This document shows, piece after piece, positions 13,900 to 27,060 of a stretch of DNA of 64,000 nucleotides. Both the position numbers and the translations under genes were made by a program. The notes beneath the pieces were generated by a model. The model saw only the letters and a list, made by a program, of their open reading frames with translations. It made no database searches and was not told where the DNA came from. The stretch's first letter is position 1; each line of letters opens with the position of its first letter. Origin of the DNA: Mesodorylaimus sp. YZB2_4 (taxonomy: Eukaryota > Nematoda > Enoplea > Dorylaimida > Dorylaimidae); the NCBI GenBank assembly GCA_030248295.1, contig JASANH010000463.1:1-64000 (forward strand), read 5' to 3'.

Positions 13900-16800
13900 G
13901 ACATTGGTTAGTTGCGACGGGTCCACATGCGTTTTACTTTACCGCATTCAGTTGCTATTTATTACCAAAAAAGCTCTTTAGTAAAAGCTTTTCATTACGT
14001 TCAACATAGGGCTGTGAAGTGGCAGAGAATTAGAATAATGTTTCGCACATTTCACGGCAGTACAAAAGTGGGACCTGCTTGCCTGAAGAAAGGATGGACG
14101 GTAATACTTTCAAAGAACCTAGCCGTTTCCGTTGCCATTACTTCTCCATTGCGGAACTACAGTACAGTGGTGTCGCTGGCAGACATGACATAACTTTCCG
14201 AACAACAATGATGTGACCGACAACAACACAATCAAACATTATGTTTCATTGAATTTGTCAATTCAACAAGCCTGTTGTTCCACCGATCAGCTGCTCCCCT
14301 TTTACTGATAGCCCGACCTCTCCCTCGCTGCCCTTTGGTGGCTGAGTCAATATCAAAAGCTTCTCTGACGCATCTGATATGTATATCATTTCCTAAGCCC
14401 ATAGTTTCTGCAGCACACAGATACCTCCATTTCAGGGTTTGCAAGAGATGCTAAACGAGCTGTGGCGGCGGGAGGAGACCGTGGAGTCTGTGAAAGCAGG
14501 TTTTCGTTACCCCAACGAGGACATGGTCACCCCGCAGAAAGGGCGAACAGCCTTGACAACGTGCGACCTGAAAATACATAAAAGCAAATATCCTGGAGCA
14601 CATTACTTCTTTTTAGATAAAACGTGCTCCTACAATACGGAGAATAAGTGAAAATTTCAAAATTAATCAGCGAGGAAGTCCAGACTCATGCCCGAACGAA
14701 TTTGAGTTGCAGTGAGCGCCACTGTGATCCTACAGTAGTTCCATCGTGTTTCTTGACAATCCTTTAGATTGTGTATGAATATCACGAATCGTCGCCCCAC
14801 ATCCAGATGGGCTACACATTGACAGCTGTTAGGTGAATAGAAAACTAGAGCCTGGTTGAGCGGCAACGAGCGTTACTAAGTCAGTCAACTCCGTCCGCTT
14901 CTTGAAAACAAAAATGGTTTGATCGATGACCGACGAGGACAAGCACGCGTCTTGTTGGAATTCTGGCACCAGGGTAACGCCGATACATAGGTAGCCAAGT
15001 CTAGCATACTTAGCGGATGTCGACTCGTTCAAGTGGAGTCGCATAAGTGCGGCATATGCCTAATGTCATCATCGACTCCCCACTGCTAACCTAGGACGAA
15101 GCGCACGATGGACAGATCTGGAAGACTATTCTCAAATGTTCCTCTACTCCGACTATGACAACCTGACAAATCCTTCCAACCAGTGAGGGCTGAACGACTG
15201 CCCCGATCTGCCAATCGTGTCAGATGTCGTCATTTCACTTTGATAAACTTAGATGCCGAGTGTTTTGGCATTTCGAGCTCTCGAAGCGGTCTTCGTCAAT
15301 TCAAGGTTGTCATTAATCATCGTACCTTTCTTCGCTATCACAAACCTTGTCCAGCATAGGATTAGCAACTGGCGCCTTCGTTGAGGAACGTTTGACATTC
15401 CGCACATTCGGGTTGACAAGAATTTTTGAAGAAACTTGAGTAGTTTTATCATTTTCCATCTCTTGTCTTTTCAAATAGGTGGGCTGTTCTGGGCTGGTTT
15501 ATGTTGGATTTTTCAAAGTTTATTTTTGTAAGCCTGAAGAAATTTTGTTTTTCTGTTTAGACGAAGTATTCTTCCCAAAGTACTGTAAATATTCTTAGTT
15601 TTCCCTTAATTAGTCCCCTCCTGGGATATATTGGGCTTAAAATAATTGTCAGCTCACTGTCAAACTCGCGTGAGACATGAATCCTGCGAGGGCTTGTGCT
15701 ACGACCCATCCCGTGGACTTTTTGTCGCGATGATCACGATTGAGAACTGCGCTCATTAAGTGAATTTTATGTATTGAACGATTTTTGGTGCTGACTAAAA
15801 CCCCTAAAATCGCCCAATATCTGTGCCCTCTCAAATAAATCTCTGTCCTCGGTTGCACATGCGCTCGCTCGTGATACTGTTTCAACGCTAACAGTTTTCT
15901 ATTAGTTTTCTTTTTTGGAGAATTCCTCGAATATTTTGACTGCTGTATGTTCTTTCACTGAGAGGACAAAAGTTCTTCATCCGCAGCGAATCATTCTGTG
16001 AGGTCGCATTTGCTCATTGATGAGGAAGTCGGTCCTCTTAAGGCAATGCGGGATTTATACGCATGTTCCACTGTATGGAAAGTTCAACAAGGCTAGGAGT
16101 GATGCTCTGATCTCAGTCGCAGAGGATTGAATCTGGAACGAGCCTCACCCGCTGCCACTAGCAATGCAGGTAGTCAACTGCCGAGCCACCTGCCAGAGTG
16201 TATTTTCACATCAGCAGGGACCCAATTACTCATGTTAGCTTATCGGCGCTGTGCCCAGCTTCGATCGTGACCTCGATAAAAAAGGTTCGTTTCCCTTGTG
16301 GGAACATGCCATGTGTATTCCTTTTTTTGTGACTGTACAGTAATTTATTCAGTGTCGATAACATAAATTTTTCAGTTTCTGTCTTCCTTTTCTCCCTGCA
16401 TCATACTGTAAATCATTTGGGAATGTACCTTGGCCATGTCCCCGAGTTCGCGATTAAGAAAGACAACATCCGAGCCTTTTAGCGACTGAATCAATTCTCA
16501 CCTATTCCTTTGTTCTGGCCGACATTTTCCTTTGTTAGAGCTCAGAACTTGAGAGAGAAAATCCATAGAGTTTTGACCAGCTTCTACAAAGAAGCTAGTC
16601 ACTTTCCTACCTGGCTCGATGTTCACACGCTGAGACCTAGCATGGCCGAAGGGTAAATATGTTAGGGTGCACTGGGTAAATATTCTATGGCCATTATTCT
16701 TGGAAGACTAGGGGAGATAAATAGAAAATGCTAATTGATAGGGGTCATATGCGAGGAAAGAATAGGCGGAACGGATCCGGTTCAAACGCGCCTATGAATT

Positions 16801-18000
16801 CCGAGACACGCCCGAAGGCGGATACTAGGCCGCTCCAATTACCTGTTCGATCCTAGCCGTATACAGACATCACTCATCAGTCCAGTTTGGTTTAGCCGGG
16901 ATCGACTTGATGTTTTTGAAGGGTGAACGGAAGAAAAGTGTCAGGTCGAAGAGGCAGTGTGTCGCGCGTGGAAGGCTTGCTAGGCTTGCATTCCGTGGCC
17001 GGAAGTAGCACTAGACATAATGGGGCTAGTGGCTCGGGGTGGCTCGGCCGTGTCGGTCGTTTAGGATCAATGTAGTATTGTGTGAGGGCGTCAGGAACAC
17101 GAGACACGATGCTTTTGCCTTTTGGAAAAACGATCATTTTAAATGCGGCCAATTCATTTTATACACAGGCACGTTCACGTGGTGTGTATTCATTGCGTAC
17201 CTACTTTCGATCCCACTTCTTCAGGCTCTCCTTCCTCTTCTTCGTGCTGGCGGGGGGGGGGACGTATTTGTGTTTCTGTGTACATAAAAGGACATCGACG
17301 AACCCAGCGATAATGACGAAACGTCAATCCGGAGCTACCGGGCAAAATGAAACGGACCCTAGCGGGGACGATGCTCGTCCTAGTCTGGTCGTTTTAGTTT
17401 ACGCTCTGTCGACTAGAAAACGCCCACCGAGGCCACTAGATGCTCGACGAGCCGTGTAAGGGAAACGACAGGCGCCTGCTGCTTCCACCAGCCACCCGCC
17501 TCGTCTCACCTGAAATCACAACCTCGCCTTTTCCTCGCCTTCAACCAATCAAGCCATCACCAATACCCTCTGGTCGATTTTCGCCTAATCTCGTCGCCTT
17601 TTGATGATTAAATAAAACATGCGAGGTCTCCGGTGACCACTTTCGAACTGATTATATTTGTTCGCCTTTTAGCTAGCTTATCTGCCAGCTTTGAGAATGA
17701 ATACCAAACTATGTCTCTGGTGTCATTATTGCGGATTTTTTTTCTCGAAACCTTTTGCCTGGCAATTGACTCATCAAGTTTACATTTGCACCATTTCTAA
17801 AAGCAGGACGACTTTGCACTGCTGCGGCGTTCTCGCTGATCTCCTGCTTCCTGCTTACACTGTCCTCCTTCCTGAGTGTGTCTCTTTACACTGGTTTTCT
17901 TATTAGCCAGACTGCAATTTCCCTCTTATTCGTAGGTAGATTCCCTTTACACTCACTGGGACACAAGTTAGCGTACTTTCAAAGTGCCACTGGAAAGAAG
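13900..18000. other. Intergenic; no gene recognised
   Basis: Only short open frames. One piece on plus, about 14435-14502, is flanked by TTTCAG and a GT and could be an exon, but no partner exon was found. At 16110-16205 the minus strand carries a tRNA-like stretch (GTTCCAGATTCAATCC), probably an old SINE. Confidence 0.35.
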
Positions 18001-18014
18001 CTTACTCTTTTCGT

Positions 18015-18318
18015 GGTCCTTCCAATCTCGCGTGTTGTTTCTCCACCGAATTCATTGCATCTTCCACCATCTGTTGCGCAAATGCATGCTCGTTCGATGT
18101 TATGCTTACTCGTTCCGACAATGCTTCATCGCACATTTGCCTCGGGTTTTTCGTCGATGAAAAATGACTTAGAACAAGCGGAATGATTGTCGTGAAATAC
18201 GTTTTGCTCTTGTTTCCTATGACGTCTGGTCGTCGTTTAGCTTTGCTAGAACTTGCGAGGGCAGGCAGCGTCGTGATGTTTTCACGGTTATCACTCCAAT
18301 ATTGTGCCTGGTCGTGAA
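18015..18318 (-). CDS. Possible internal or terminal exon, unknown protein
   Basis: About 100 codons open on minus, preceded by an acceptor-like ATTTCAAGTCAG and ending close to a donor-like AGTAAGC. The translated residues are hydrophilic, with no obvious repeat or membrane segment and a Glu/Gln/Lys-rich end. I do not recognise the family. It could belong with the candidates at 19158-19225 and 20560-20880, but no continuous reading could be built, so it may be a chance frame. Confidence 0.25.
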
Positions 18319-19157
18319 CCCTGACTTGAAATGGCATAAAAGGCAGACATTAGCTAGTGGAAAGCTTGTAATTGTGCTTTGTCATATTTAGTCACATTTG
18401 TCAGACTGCTGTTGACTCAACATTTCCTCCTGCATACCTGCACGAGACCATTGACTAAAAATTTACTCCTCGCTTATTTTGCGCGTCCACTATTCAAATT
18501 CATTGCTCTTCTTTTCCTTGTTCCATGTATCTTTATATTAGTCGTATTTGTGTGAGCCCGCTTGGCATGCATCTTGCCCTGGAGGGGGAACTCATTAGAT
18601 AAGCGCGACAGATAGAGATAGGCATTTGGGAACAAACGATAAAAGAAGTACAAGCAAGAACCTTTTCTAGCTTATCTTTCATTTTCTAAGAAAGCGACTA
18701 GCCTCTGCTCTCGATCGACACGCCCGTCATTCGCACGTGGACGCGCGAAGCCTCTCATCTGGCCACTGCACATTATCAAACCTAAGGAGCAGGTGAAAAC
18801 GAACGTTACTCCGACCGTCCCCCATTTCTTCAAGAGTTACGACAAAAAGATAAAGAAGACCTTCGCTTCTCCGAAAAATACTTTTCTAAGAAAAACTGCT
18901 GACCGTCTGGAATCTCATTGAAATTCGCTCCAAAAACCAAACGCAACGTCTTGGGTTTGATTATTGAATTTGTTACATTTTTATGCAGCTTACTCGAATG
19001 GTCTGAACTGGGCGAGCGGCATTGCGTGTTTGGACAGAATGTGAGAATTTATCATCCATTATATCTCGTTCACACAATAACTGATTACTCATGCGTCGAT
19101 TCGAGCGGATAGTCAGTGGTTGGCTGGTGTCAGTATATTCTGTGACAATTGTCCTTA

Positions 19158-19225
19158 CGTCGTCTGGCTTATTAGTCATTGCAGGTAAGACTATTCGAAG
19201 TTTTTGAAGGCTTAGTTCCATGAGA
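19158..19225 (-). CDS. Possible short exon, unknown protein
   Basis: About 22 codons on minus (reading EEFLMELSLQKLRIVLPAM and on) lie between an acceptor-like TGTGTTTAG and a donor-like GTAAGG. Residue composition is protein-like. The family is not recognised and no linked start or stop was established. Confidence 0.2.
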
Positions 19226-20173
19226 AATTCTTCTAAACACAACTTAGCACTATTGCATTAATGCCTTCGAGTCTGATCAGGACGTTAGGGCAGGAGCAGA
19301 AAATAAAGCACTGAAAACGATTTTGAAGTCTTTGTAAAGCATTTGTCCGTGTCAGGAAGAATTGATTATTGAAAAAGTTTAGTGTTAAAACTGGCGCTGA
19401 CCGCTGCTGACCAGTTGCCCAGACAGGCCCAATATTTTGCAGAGAGCTTTTCTTTTCCAAGCACAGTAGACGGCTGGGCGAGCATTGCTGCACGGGCCAG
19501 AATCAGTGCCGCTCGTGCCTACTGTACCCGGATGCAGTTGAGTCGACTTAAACCATAGCTCCCTGATACCCCCATTAGAGAGGATCTTTGCTGGAACATT
19601 CCCTCCTGGTTGTTTGCAGGATAGGTCGGCAGCTTCCCTGGCACGCAGGATGGGTGTTGCCTTTTGACATTACCTAATCCAGGAAGCGCGGAAGCCCATG
19701 GTGCATTCTTGATGTTTCTATTAGCCAACTATTACAAGTAAAACTAACCTGCAGGCATTTCGGGAGAGCGGAGCCCGTTTTACCTACGACTTGTCAGCAG
19801 TCAGGTTTTTTATGCAAGAGCGATTGTGGACTACTGACAACAAGGCAGTGCTTTTCTATTGGAGCATCCTGGTTCCTCGGGCTGCTCATCAACTCTTTCC
19901 TCGAACAATAAGCCAGCTTTTGAGCCTGCCAGTGCTACCGTCTATACCCGACACCGTCTGCCCGTTTGACCTCCCCCTCCTCCGGGAGCCCCGACGGCGC
20001 CTGCAGGCGCTGGGTTCGCGGTCAGTTGAGGGGTCTGAATCTTAGGACATCGAAGAAATCTTATCCTGCAATACTGTGCGTCATGGCGATGTGGCCGTCC
20101 TAACTTTAGGGGATATGTCGCAAATGACAGTGAAAGTGGCCTCAAGTCCCCTCGGCCAGCTATGGTTTTCAAG

Positions 20174-20310
20174 GTATAGTGGTTCTTCCGACTCCCATTG
20201 CTGGATGGGACCCCTATATCCCAGCCGCTATCTACCAATCTCTACTGCGCCACCAGGGACTTTCTTATCCCCGAAACCAACCGTCACCCTATTCTGCGCA
20301 CTACCAATAG
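20174..20310 (+). CDS. Possible terminal exon, Pro/Tyr/Gln-rich
   Basis: After an acceptor-like TTTTCAAG the plus strand reads about 45 codons rich in Pro, Tyr and Gln and ends in TAG. The composition resembles a low-complexity region of a regulatory protein. No upstream exon was identified. This is a weak call. Confidence 0.18.
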
Positions 20311-20383
20311 CCACCACTCTGTTGTATGTGGAAATGAAGTATCGATAATCAATAATATCTGGCATTGACAAGCTCGTTTTTCT

Positions 20384-20914
20384 TCATCCATCCATGATTG
20401 TTCGTATATCGCTGCGCCCTTTAAAAATGTGTTGACAAGAACCAGTAGGCATGTGTACCCTGGGGACTTTATTAGCACCTTTCCTTGGCCTTTTGCTGTC
20501 CCTCTTTTCCAAGTCCGCTTCCCCAAAACAAAGGTGTCTGCTCAGAAAAACATAATTACTCCCCTCGGTTCTCGTTGTGCTCAAGATAAAACCTATTTTC
20601 TCTAATCTTGCCAATTCATTATAGACACCGAGTTGGAGAATTATGACAGTCCCCATCAGCCCCATGGCCAACATCATCAACAAATGTGCTATAGTTGTAT
20701 GTCGACGGACAAGGAGCAAACGTGGGCATACTTGCAGCATGTTTATTTCAAACCGGCCAATTTCACCGATCATTGCAATCGTCCCATGATATCGTACAAA
20801 ATGGGCCTGGTACCTTGCTCGAGTGTTTGCGTAGTCATTACGGAAATGCGTCTCGTTAGCGGTAAGCCATATAATATTTAGTCGATTCGTGGGTAAACAA
20901 AAACAAGATTGCAC
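20384..20914 (-). CDS. Open frame with one strong hydrophobic segment, unknown
   Basis: A 176-codon open frame on minus. Around its middle is a hydrophobic run (AHLLMMLAMGLMGTVIILQL) followed by a charged, Lys/Arg-rich stretch, as in a single-pass membrane protein. Several GT/AG signals fall inside it, so only part may be exonic. I cannot assign a family. It is the longest unexplained open frame in the 10-24 kb region, but a chance frame is quite possible. Confidence 0.25.
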   Translation of the reverse strand: MQSCFCLPTNRLNIIWLTANETHFRNDYANTRARYQAHFVRYHGTIAMIGEIGRFEINMLQVCPRLLLVRRHTTIAHLLMMLAMGLMGTVIILQLGVYNELARLEKIGFILSTTRTEGSNYVFLSRHLCFGEADLEKRDSKRPRKGANKVPRVHMPTGSCQHIFKGRSDIRTIMDG

Positions 20915-22089
20915 CCAGCATGTTTAGCTTGTAACAAAAAATTCTCTGCAAAACGGACAGCGCTATAGTTTTTCAATATCGAATTCCCGAGAATCCGAGT
21001 ATCCTACAATGGTGAATTCTTTATTGCAAGTTTTAAATATGTAATTCTAAAACTTTATATCTTTCTCGAGATGCAGCTTAACAACTCACGCGGCGACAAA
21101 TTTTCTCTACTTCGTTTTTTCGCTGTAATTTTCAAATGACCCGCCTTCCTTAAGTGTGTCTTTTCAGGTCATTTTGCTGGCTACAGTTTCACGAGGGGGT
21201 GCATTCACTCGATAGCCAAGAATGGATTTCGAAACACGACACTGCGCGATTATCATTTCGAACTCAGGCCAAGTTGCGAACGTTTACCACGAAATGCCGT
21301 ATTTTATAAAAGTAATCCAACTATTGAAGATCAAATTTATTTTTGCACGTGTTTTGGTGATCGATGCAACGATGATCGATTAAACAGCGCCTCTTCTCGT
21401 CATTTATTCGTCCCCTCTGTCCTTAGCACGCTGTGTCGATTCGATCTGGTCAATTGGATGGACACGAGATTCGTCCAATTAGTCGCAAGCTCATTAGTCT
21501 TTCCGGTCCTTGTCTTACTCGCGCGGTCTTGTCTTCTCGTACACGATATTCGATTACGATGTTCATAAGGGCGTCTGCATACGATGTAGGGAGTTTAGGT
21601 TTGTGCAAGGGACTCTCTCATTACGTAGGAGAGGCATGGGGCTGTGACAGATGGGAGGATATACCCGTAAGTGTACATACTGCGCTGTACATGGTGTGAC
21701 CTTTGTGAGTATGTGCTTGCTGTTACTGGAAACATTGTGCCAATACCGATACACTACTGTCTTATTCGCGGACACGCGAGGACGTATATCTGACTGCCTA
21801 CTGTGTAGTGTGGAGATCTTATGAAAATTGACTCGTGCAACATCCTGTTTACTTGTGTGTAACATGTGGCCTAACGTAAGTCGAAAGTGAGAGCACATAT
21901 TGGTGACATATACAGTGATAGGAGAGTATACTACCGCTATCGCACAATATTCATGACGCTAGAAGATAAATTTTTAGAGGGTTGTGTTTTCGCTACCCCA
22001 TTTCTTCCACGGGACTTCTAACCCGTTTTTGTCCATAGCCGGTCAGCAGGCAAGATATGATAAGCAAGACCGTGAGGTGACCAGGTCTC

Positions 22090-22500
22090 ACTGCAGCGTC
22101 CCTCTGTGTGTCCCCACTAGTAGCACCTCCAGGCGAGGGCATCCTGTGCCAGCACCAGCATCCCATGATGATACTGGGCGAGAAGAGACGGACTTCCAGG
22201 CTGGTGTTCGAGAGCCATTGTCCTCACTCTCCGACCATCCGCCACTAGAAGGTAACGAGTAGCGCCAAGTGTGCAAGACCAGCGACGGATCTCCTTGTTC
22301 GGCTTCCGCCTCTCCACTCGGAGCACCTGGATGGTACCAGGTGAGTCACCCACGGCCTGGCCTCACCCAAGGTGCGGGGAGTGGGTTTTGCTTCGCATAA
22401 ACGACCCACGTCACCGGGGATCGAACCCGGGACGAGTCCAGCGACTCGCTATATGAGTAGACAAATGCCGAACAGGTGCACCGCTGCGGCCGTCATGCTG
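22090..22500 (-). mobile_element. tRNA-derived SINE, family B (copy 1)
   Basis: Read on minus, the element starts with a tRNA-like head ending in the B-box GGGTTCGATCCCCGGTGACG, followed by a shared body: GGCCGTGGGTGACTCACC, then GAGGTGCTCCGAGTG, then GATGCCCTCGC and GGGACACACAGAGGG. The same order occurs at 56.5 and 62.2 kb. Length is about 410 bp, long for a SINE. Open frames across it are spurious. Confidence 0.7.
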
Positions 22501-24240
22501 AAGATTACCAGGATTGGGTTCAGGATTAAAACATTTTAAATTCGAGTCATGGGAGCCGCTTCACTCCAAGAAAAGGCACTCCACCTCGGAGCCATTAGTC
22601 GGAGTTAAGAGCACGTATTTTTCTCTTGAAATGCCTTTGCTTCCATAACAATTCCACCTTGTATTCTGCACATGGAACCTGAATGTATTGTGGCCACTAC
22701 CGTACAATCTGCCTGATTGTGTATCCTATGTCTGGGCTGCAGTTTTTGGGACCTTTGTTTTTTCTCACTGTTGCAGCACATTATCATCGTCAGAAGGATT
22801 TGTCCAGGCGGGCCTTTTTCGTCAGCTAAAACGGCAATTTTTAGACATAGTGTACAGTATACAGGTTAATTCACTATTATTGAAAGTGACCAGTGAAGCT
22901 TTTCGACCGCGCCAAAAGCGTAGTACAGCTAATCAGGTCATTCGACATGGTTGAAACATCACCCTGATGCTATGCTATTTACTCTCTGCCCAAACACAAT
23001 TGACAATTCACTTGAACGGCAGAGGACATGAACAAAGAACGATAAAACGAGCTGAATGTCTAAGCTGAACCAAACTGATCCCCCTGATGGGTGGTGATGC
23101 TCCCAGCTGCTAGTTCGGCACAGGACCAGTTTCCACTAGACAAGCTTCTACATTGTGTGCATTGATCAGTCCATGTGCTAGACCCACTTGTGCTAGATGT
23201 TTGCTAAAGTCTAACCTGCTATTCATCATGTATTCGTTACGCACATGATAAGGTATTTGGTGAAGGAATGGAGATTGCAACAGACTTACAGTGCTAGTTC
23301 AGGGCGGAAACATCAGCATGTCGGATATGTCCCAGCTGCAGGCTGCGTGCCATATTGCCAGACGAGGAGCTTCTACGTCAGCAATCTCCTCAATATCTTT
23401 GCACCATACATTCAGGGCCTCAGTCATTATCAAAGTCACCCAGCCCGTCCATCAGACAATGAGTGCAATCTTATAGCTAGCTTTCAAGCAGTGTCAACTA
23501 CCTTTTGCAAGAAGTGCTAAAATCTTTTTTTATCAGCTAAATGAGCAGGGTTCGCTCTGTGATTCTGTTTGCTTCTATCATAAACAACCAGCTAAGAATC
23601 TGTACATACTGTATGTGTCTACGGCAGTGGTGGAGCATTGTCAATGTTCGCCTCAGTAGATCTTAAATGTCTCTCTCATCTTCAGAAGAGGTAAGATCCT
23701 TCACCCTACACTAGGAGCCTTCGACCTACAAGGTACCAAGCACTACCCTAACACTACAAAGTGCTCGTACCTACAACATTACACCACAGACATTTTGATG
23801 CCCTATGAGCCCCTTCCTTGCATCTCCCGGGGTGGACCTCGTTCCAAGCGGCGTAAGTTATGTTCTTACAGCAACTTAACTACATCTGCTGTTTTGCAGT
23901 TTCTGCAGTTTTTTCGACTAAGCCGCGAATGACGATGAATTTTGTGATAAAAATTAAGCCCAAAGTATAGTTCCATGCGATGCGTCGAATAAGCTTGCGA
24001 TGCAACGTTTTAGGCACTTTTTTACATCGTCAGTTCACTCAAAAGGGTCGCATCGAAGTCTTATTTGACGCATCTCATGGAGCTACACTTTGGGCTTTAG
24101 TGGTCTTTGTTTTGTGCGGGCGTAAGAATCAATGGACTCTACTTGGGCAAGGGCACAGTGCCTTTATGAGGAGTTATGTAGAGTATGTGTTGGACTATAA
24201 GTCCAGGTGATGCTTTCAACATCAAACCTAATGGTAATTG
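22501..24240. other. Intergenic; nothing recognised
   Basis: No open frame with family resemblance and no repeat shared with the rest of the window was seen here. Confidence 0.4.
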
Positions 24241-24246
24241 TGAAAG

Positions 24247-24252
24247 TTTATT
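24247..24252 (-). terminator. Poly(A) signal AATAAA, collagen 1
   Basis: AATAAA on minus about 110 nt after the collagen 1 stop codon, a position repeated in collagens 2 and 3. Confidence 0.55.
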
Positions 24253-24360
24253 TGTCGCTTTTCTCCAGCAAAAGATGTTCTGGGAACAAAACGAATAAAT
24301 CCGAAAGGGTAACAAGAAAGCGATTGCGTATGTGTAACAAAGTAACCTTGATTGATTGAA

Positions 24361-25570
24361 TTAAGCCTTGGCTTTGGCCTTGGCCTTGGCCTTAGCTTTC
24401 GCTTTGGCTTTGGCGGCAAGCTTGCTACGTTTGGGACAATTGCAGTACTGAGCGTCCTTGCCTGGTGGGCCTGTTGGGCCTGGTGGACCAGGTGTGCCTT
24501 TCTCGCCAGGCTTTCCTGTACTCAGAGTCGAACGCTATAAAAACTGTGCCAGTATCAAAAGCGACAAAATGTTGTTACCTGGAGTGCCGGCAGTGCCAGG
24601 TGGGCCGGGTGGTCCATTAGCACCATTCTTGCCAGGGGCACCCTTCTCTCCATTTCCACCAGCAGGGCCGGGTTCGCCCTTGCCGCCTGCTGGTCCAGGA
24701 TCTCCCTTTTGGCCGGCTGTAGCACTGGCGCCGGCATCTCCAGCCGGTCCCTGTTTGCCTGGAGCGCCGTCTTTGCCAGCGGGTCCAGGTGGACCTTGTG
24801 GACCTGCGACGCCATCTTTTCCTGGGCTTCCAGGGTTTCCTGGGGAGCCTTTGGGACCCTGAATACAAGGTGTCATGTTTTAAAACTCTAGGACCTTAAT
24901 GAGGGACTTACAGCTGGACCAGATGGCCCTGGTGGGCCAGGTGGGCCTGGAGGTCCGTACGGGCACCACAGGCATCTACCATCGGCTGTCAAATGAACTG
25001 GGGGATAATTGCCTGGCAGACCAGGAACACCTGGCGAGCCTGCATCTCCAGGAATGCTAAAACATACAGTTCAGCAACTTGGACAATCTCTAATGTCATT
25101 ACTCACCCATCGACGCCAGGTTCTCCTGGGGCTCCTGGAGGCCCTGGGGGGCACCGGTTGTTGGCATTGCAGTCTAAAAGACGAGAAAACGTGTGGACAA
25201 CTTTGTGAATAGATCAACAACGACGTAGCTTACTGCAAGTGGCCGCCTGCCTGGCTTGCCTTGGCTTGGGAACTTCCTTAACTGCTGAGCTTTTGACCAC
25301 AAATATTTCTTTCCATGCGTCGTCAGCAAGGACCTAAACGTGTCATAATTGTTGTAAATTTACAGCAGCTTGCGACTACTGTCCGACTGGAAACGATCAC
25401 TGGCTGTGATGATGTGCACTCGTACTTACGTTAAACTCGTCGATATCGTTTCGCACCATAGACTGGATGTCCGACACTTTATTCCACAGCATGGGTACGA
25501 AGATTACGCACCCAAACAGGGTAGATATGCTGAGCACAGTTGCAATGCCCGCAGCGATTCTGACCGCCAT
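24361..25570 (-). CDS. Cuticle collagen 1 (6 exons)
   Basis: This encodes a secreted structural collagen of the nematode cuticle. Exons: 25570-25430, 25333-25234, 25173-25107, 25056-24912, 24858-24579, 24515-24361, giving 295 residues in consistent phase. Residues 1-47 form the cuticle-collagen N-terminal domain: a hydrophobic anchor ([10 protein letters not shown]) followed by a polar helix. Then come ADDAWKE, a subtilisin-type RxxR site (RQAR) and a Cys cluster (CNCNANNRC). Gly-X-Y follows in blocks separated by a CRWCPYG-type segment; here it reads CLWCPYG. The C-terminus reads CNCPKR and then eight Lys-Ala dipeptides. The exon lengths match collagens 2 and 3, which lie 29 kb away. Antisense open frames are an effect of the GGN-CCN repeat. 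Confidence 0.93.
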
Positions 25571-25655
25571 CTTTAAATCAGAAACCACGAATTCAATCCA
25601 AGCCCAGGACTTTATTTCCTCTTCCGCTCACTGCTCCCCCGATCTTGCGTTCTCC

Positions 25656-25663
25656 CTTTTATA
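25656..25663 (-). promoter_or_regulatory. TATA box, collagen 1
   Basis: TATAAAAG on minus, 86-93 nt upstream of the ATG. The other two collagens have the same octamer-like box about 100 nt upstream of their ATG. Confidence 0.65.
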
Positions 25664-26854
25664 CCGCTGCAACCATCAATATTTTAATTGATTGAGTTTC
25701 AATCTGATTCCGCTGGAAATTTGTGGAACATATCCTTTAACAGACACTGACATTTTTTGTTTTTAAATGCGTTTTAATGATTGCGCTGAATGGTCAGAAG
25801 ACCACTTCATTACCCGCTACGATTCTAGTTTTCTCCCTTTCTTCCCGCAGCAGCTATTTTTGCCGCGAATAAGACACGCATGAGTCATAAATGGCATAAA
25901 TCTTTACTTGGCAATTTCGCGATGTAAACAGGCCAGAAATGACTGCGTCCTGTCATCCTGGATCATCCTAGACTGTCTTTGCGCGAAACCGTCTTGAAGA
26001 AACAGTTTTTGTAACGTAAGTACCAGCCTTCGAGACAAAATAGAGATACTTGTCGAGAAAAGTATGTTGATTCAGATGCCATTCGAAATCGAGGCCGAGA
26101 CCTTCTCAAGTGCCTGAAAATGTTCGAGGCGTGAGTGATGGTGAGTGTGTTCATGCACTGAATAGAATAGTTATATCTGCAAGGCATAATTTCCTGCGCA
26201 TGAACAGATACACGGGATAATTGTTCTGGCCATCTTGATGCTTTTGATTACGACTGGACCGTGACTAGTCAAACTTCTGCGCATAATAGTCTGATCAGAT
26301 ACGATAGTCACACCTGGTGAGAATAGGAAGCCCATCACGCACGGCGCACTTTGGTTCGCCAGCGCATTTTGTCCTTTTAGAAAAATCCCATTTTTGCTTG
26401 TCTTTGCGCACTAGTTTCGAGGCGAGCCTGCGAGAGTTTTTGTACGTGTAGTACGAGTGCTATAATACTGCACTTTTTCAAATCAGTTTGACCTCTTCCA
26501 GGTCGCACACCTTTTGCTGCCCATGCAGCACGTGGATTGGATGTGCGATTGCAGCTAACAAGTTTGGAGTCAATGCACAGTATGTGAGCTAGTAAGTGGG
26601 ACTGCAAGCAAGTGGGGTCAAAAGTGAGAGTGGTTTATCGAGAGTCATCTGACACACTTATAACGATGCGAAGGTGCACTCCTGACCCAATGATTTTGCG
26701 AAGCACACGCCATCTACCACATGACGTATTATTTCCAATTTCGATTTAATGATGTCGGACATGCTCCATGAGTTTGGAGCAAAAAACTCCTGCATCTCGG
26801 AGTTTTCTACTTTTCAGTTCAGAGTTTTTGCTTACAATTAGTGTAACTGTAAAG

Positions 26855-27060
26855 CGGCATCCACATTGCACCTCGGCTGATCGGCTGCCGAGCACCGAGC
26901 TAGCCGAGCTGTCGGCTGAGCTGACGTGCGTTCACATTGCGCAGGCTCAGTTTGCAGCTTGCGGTCATCTCAGCATGGCTGGCTCGGCTGGACTGTTCAC
27001 ATTTTATCTCGTTCAGGAGCTCGGCCAGCTCGGCTTGGCTAACTTTACCAGCCGAGCTTA
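26855..27060. repeat. Truncated copy of the AGCCGAGC foldback element
   Basis: It begins with GCATCCACATTGCACCTCG, nearly the end sequence of the full element next to it, and shares the internal run GGCTCGGCTGGACTGTTCAC with it about 240 bp further on. It stops where the complete copy begins, so the two sit directly side by side. Confidence 0.6.

Noticed and set aside
17082-17459. 125-codon open frame on plus
   Set aside because: No recognisable family, overlaps a second frame of similar length, no splice or promoter context.
24458-24862. Long Pro/Gly-rich open frames on the strand opposite to the collagens (also at 54383-54742 and 58148-58618)
   Set aside because: They mirror the GGN-CCN triplets of Gly-X-Y exons, cross splice sites and have no independent start context.
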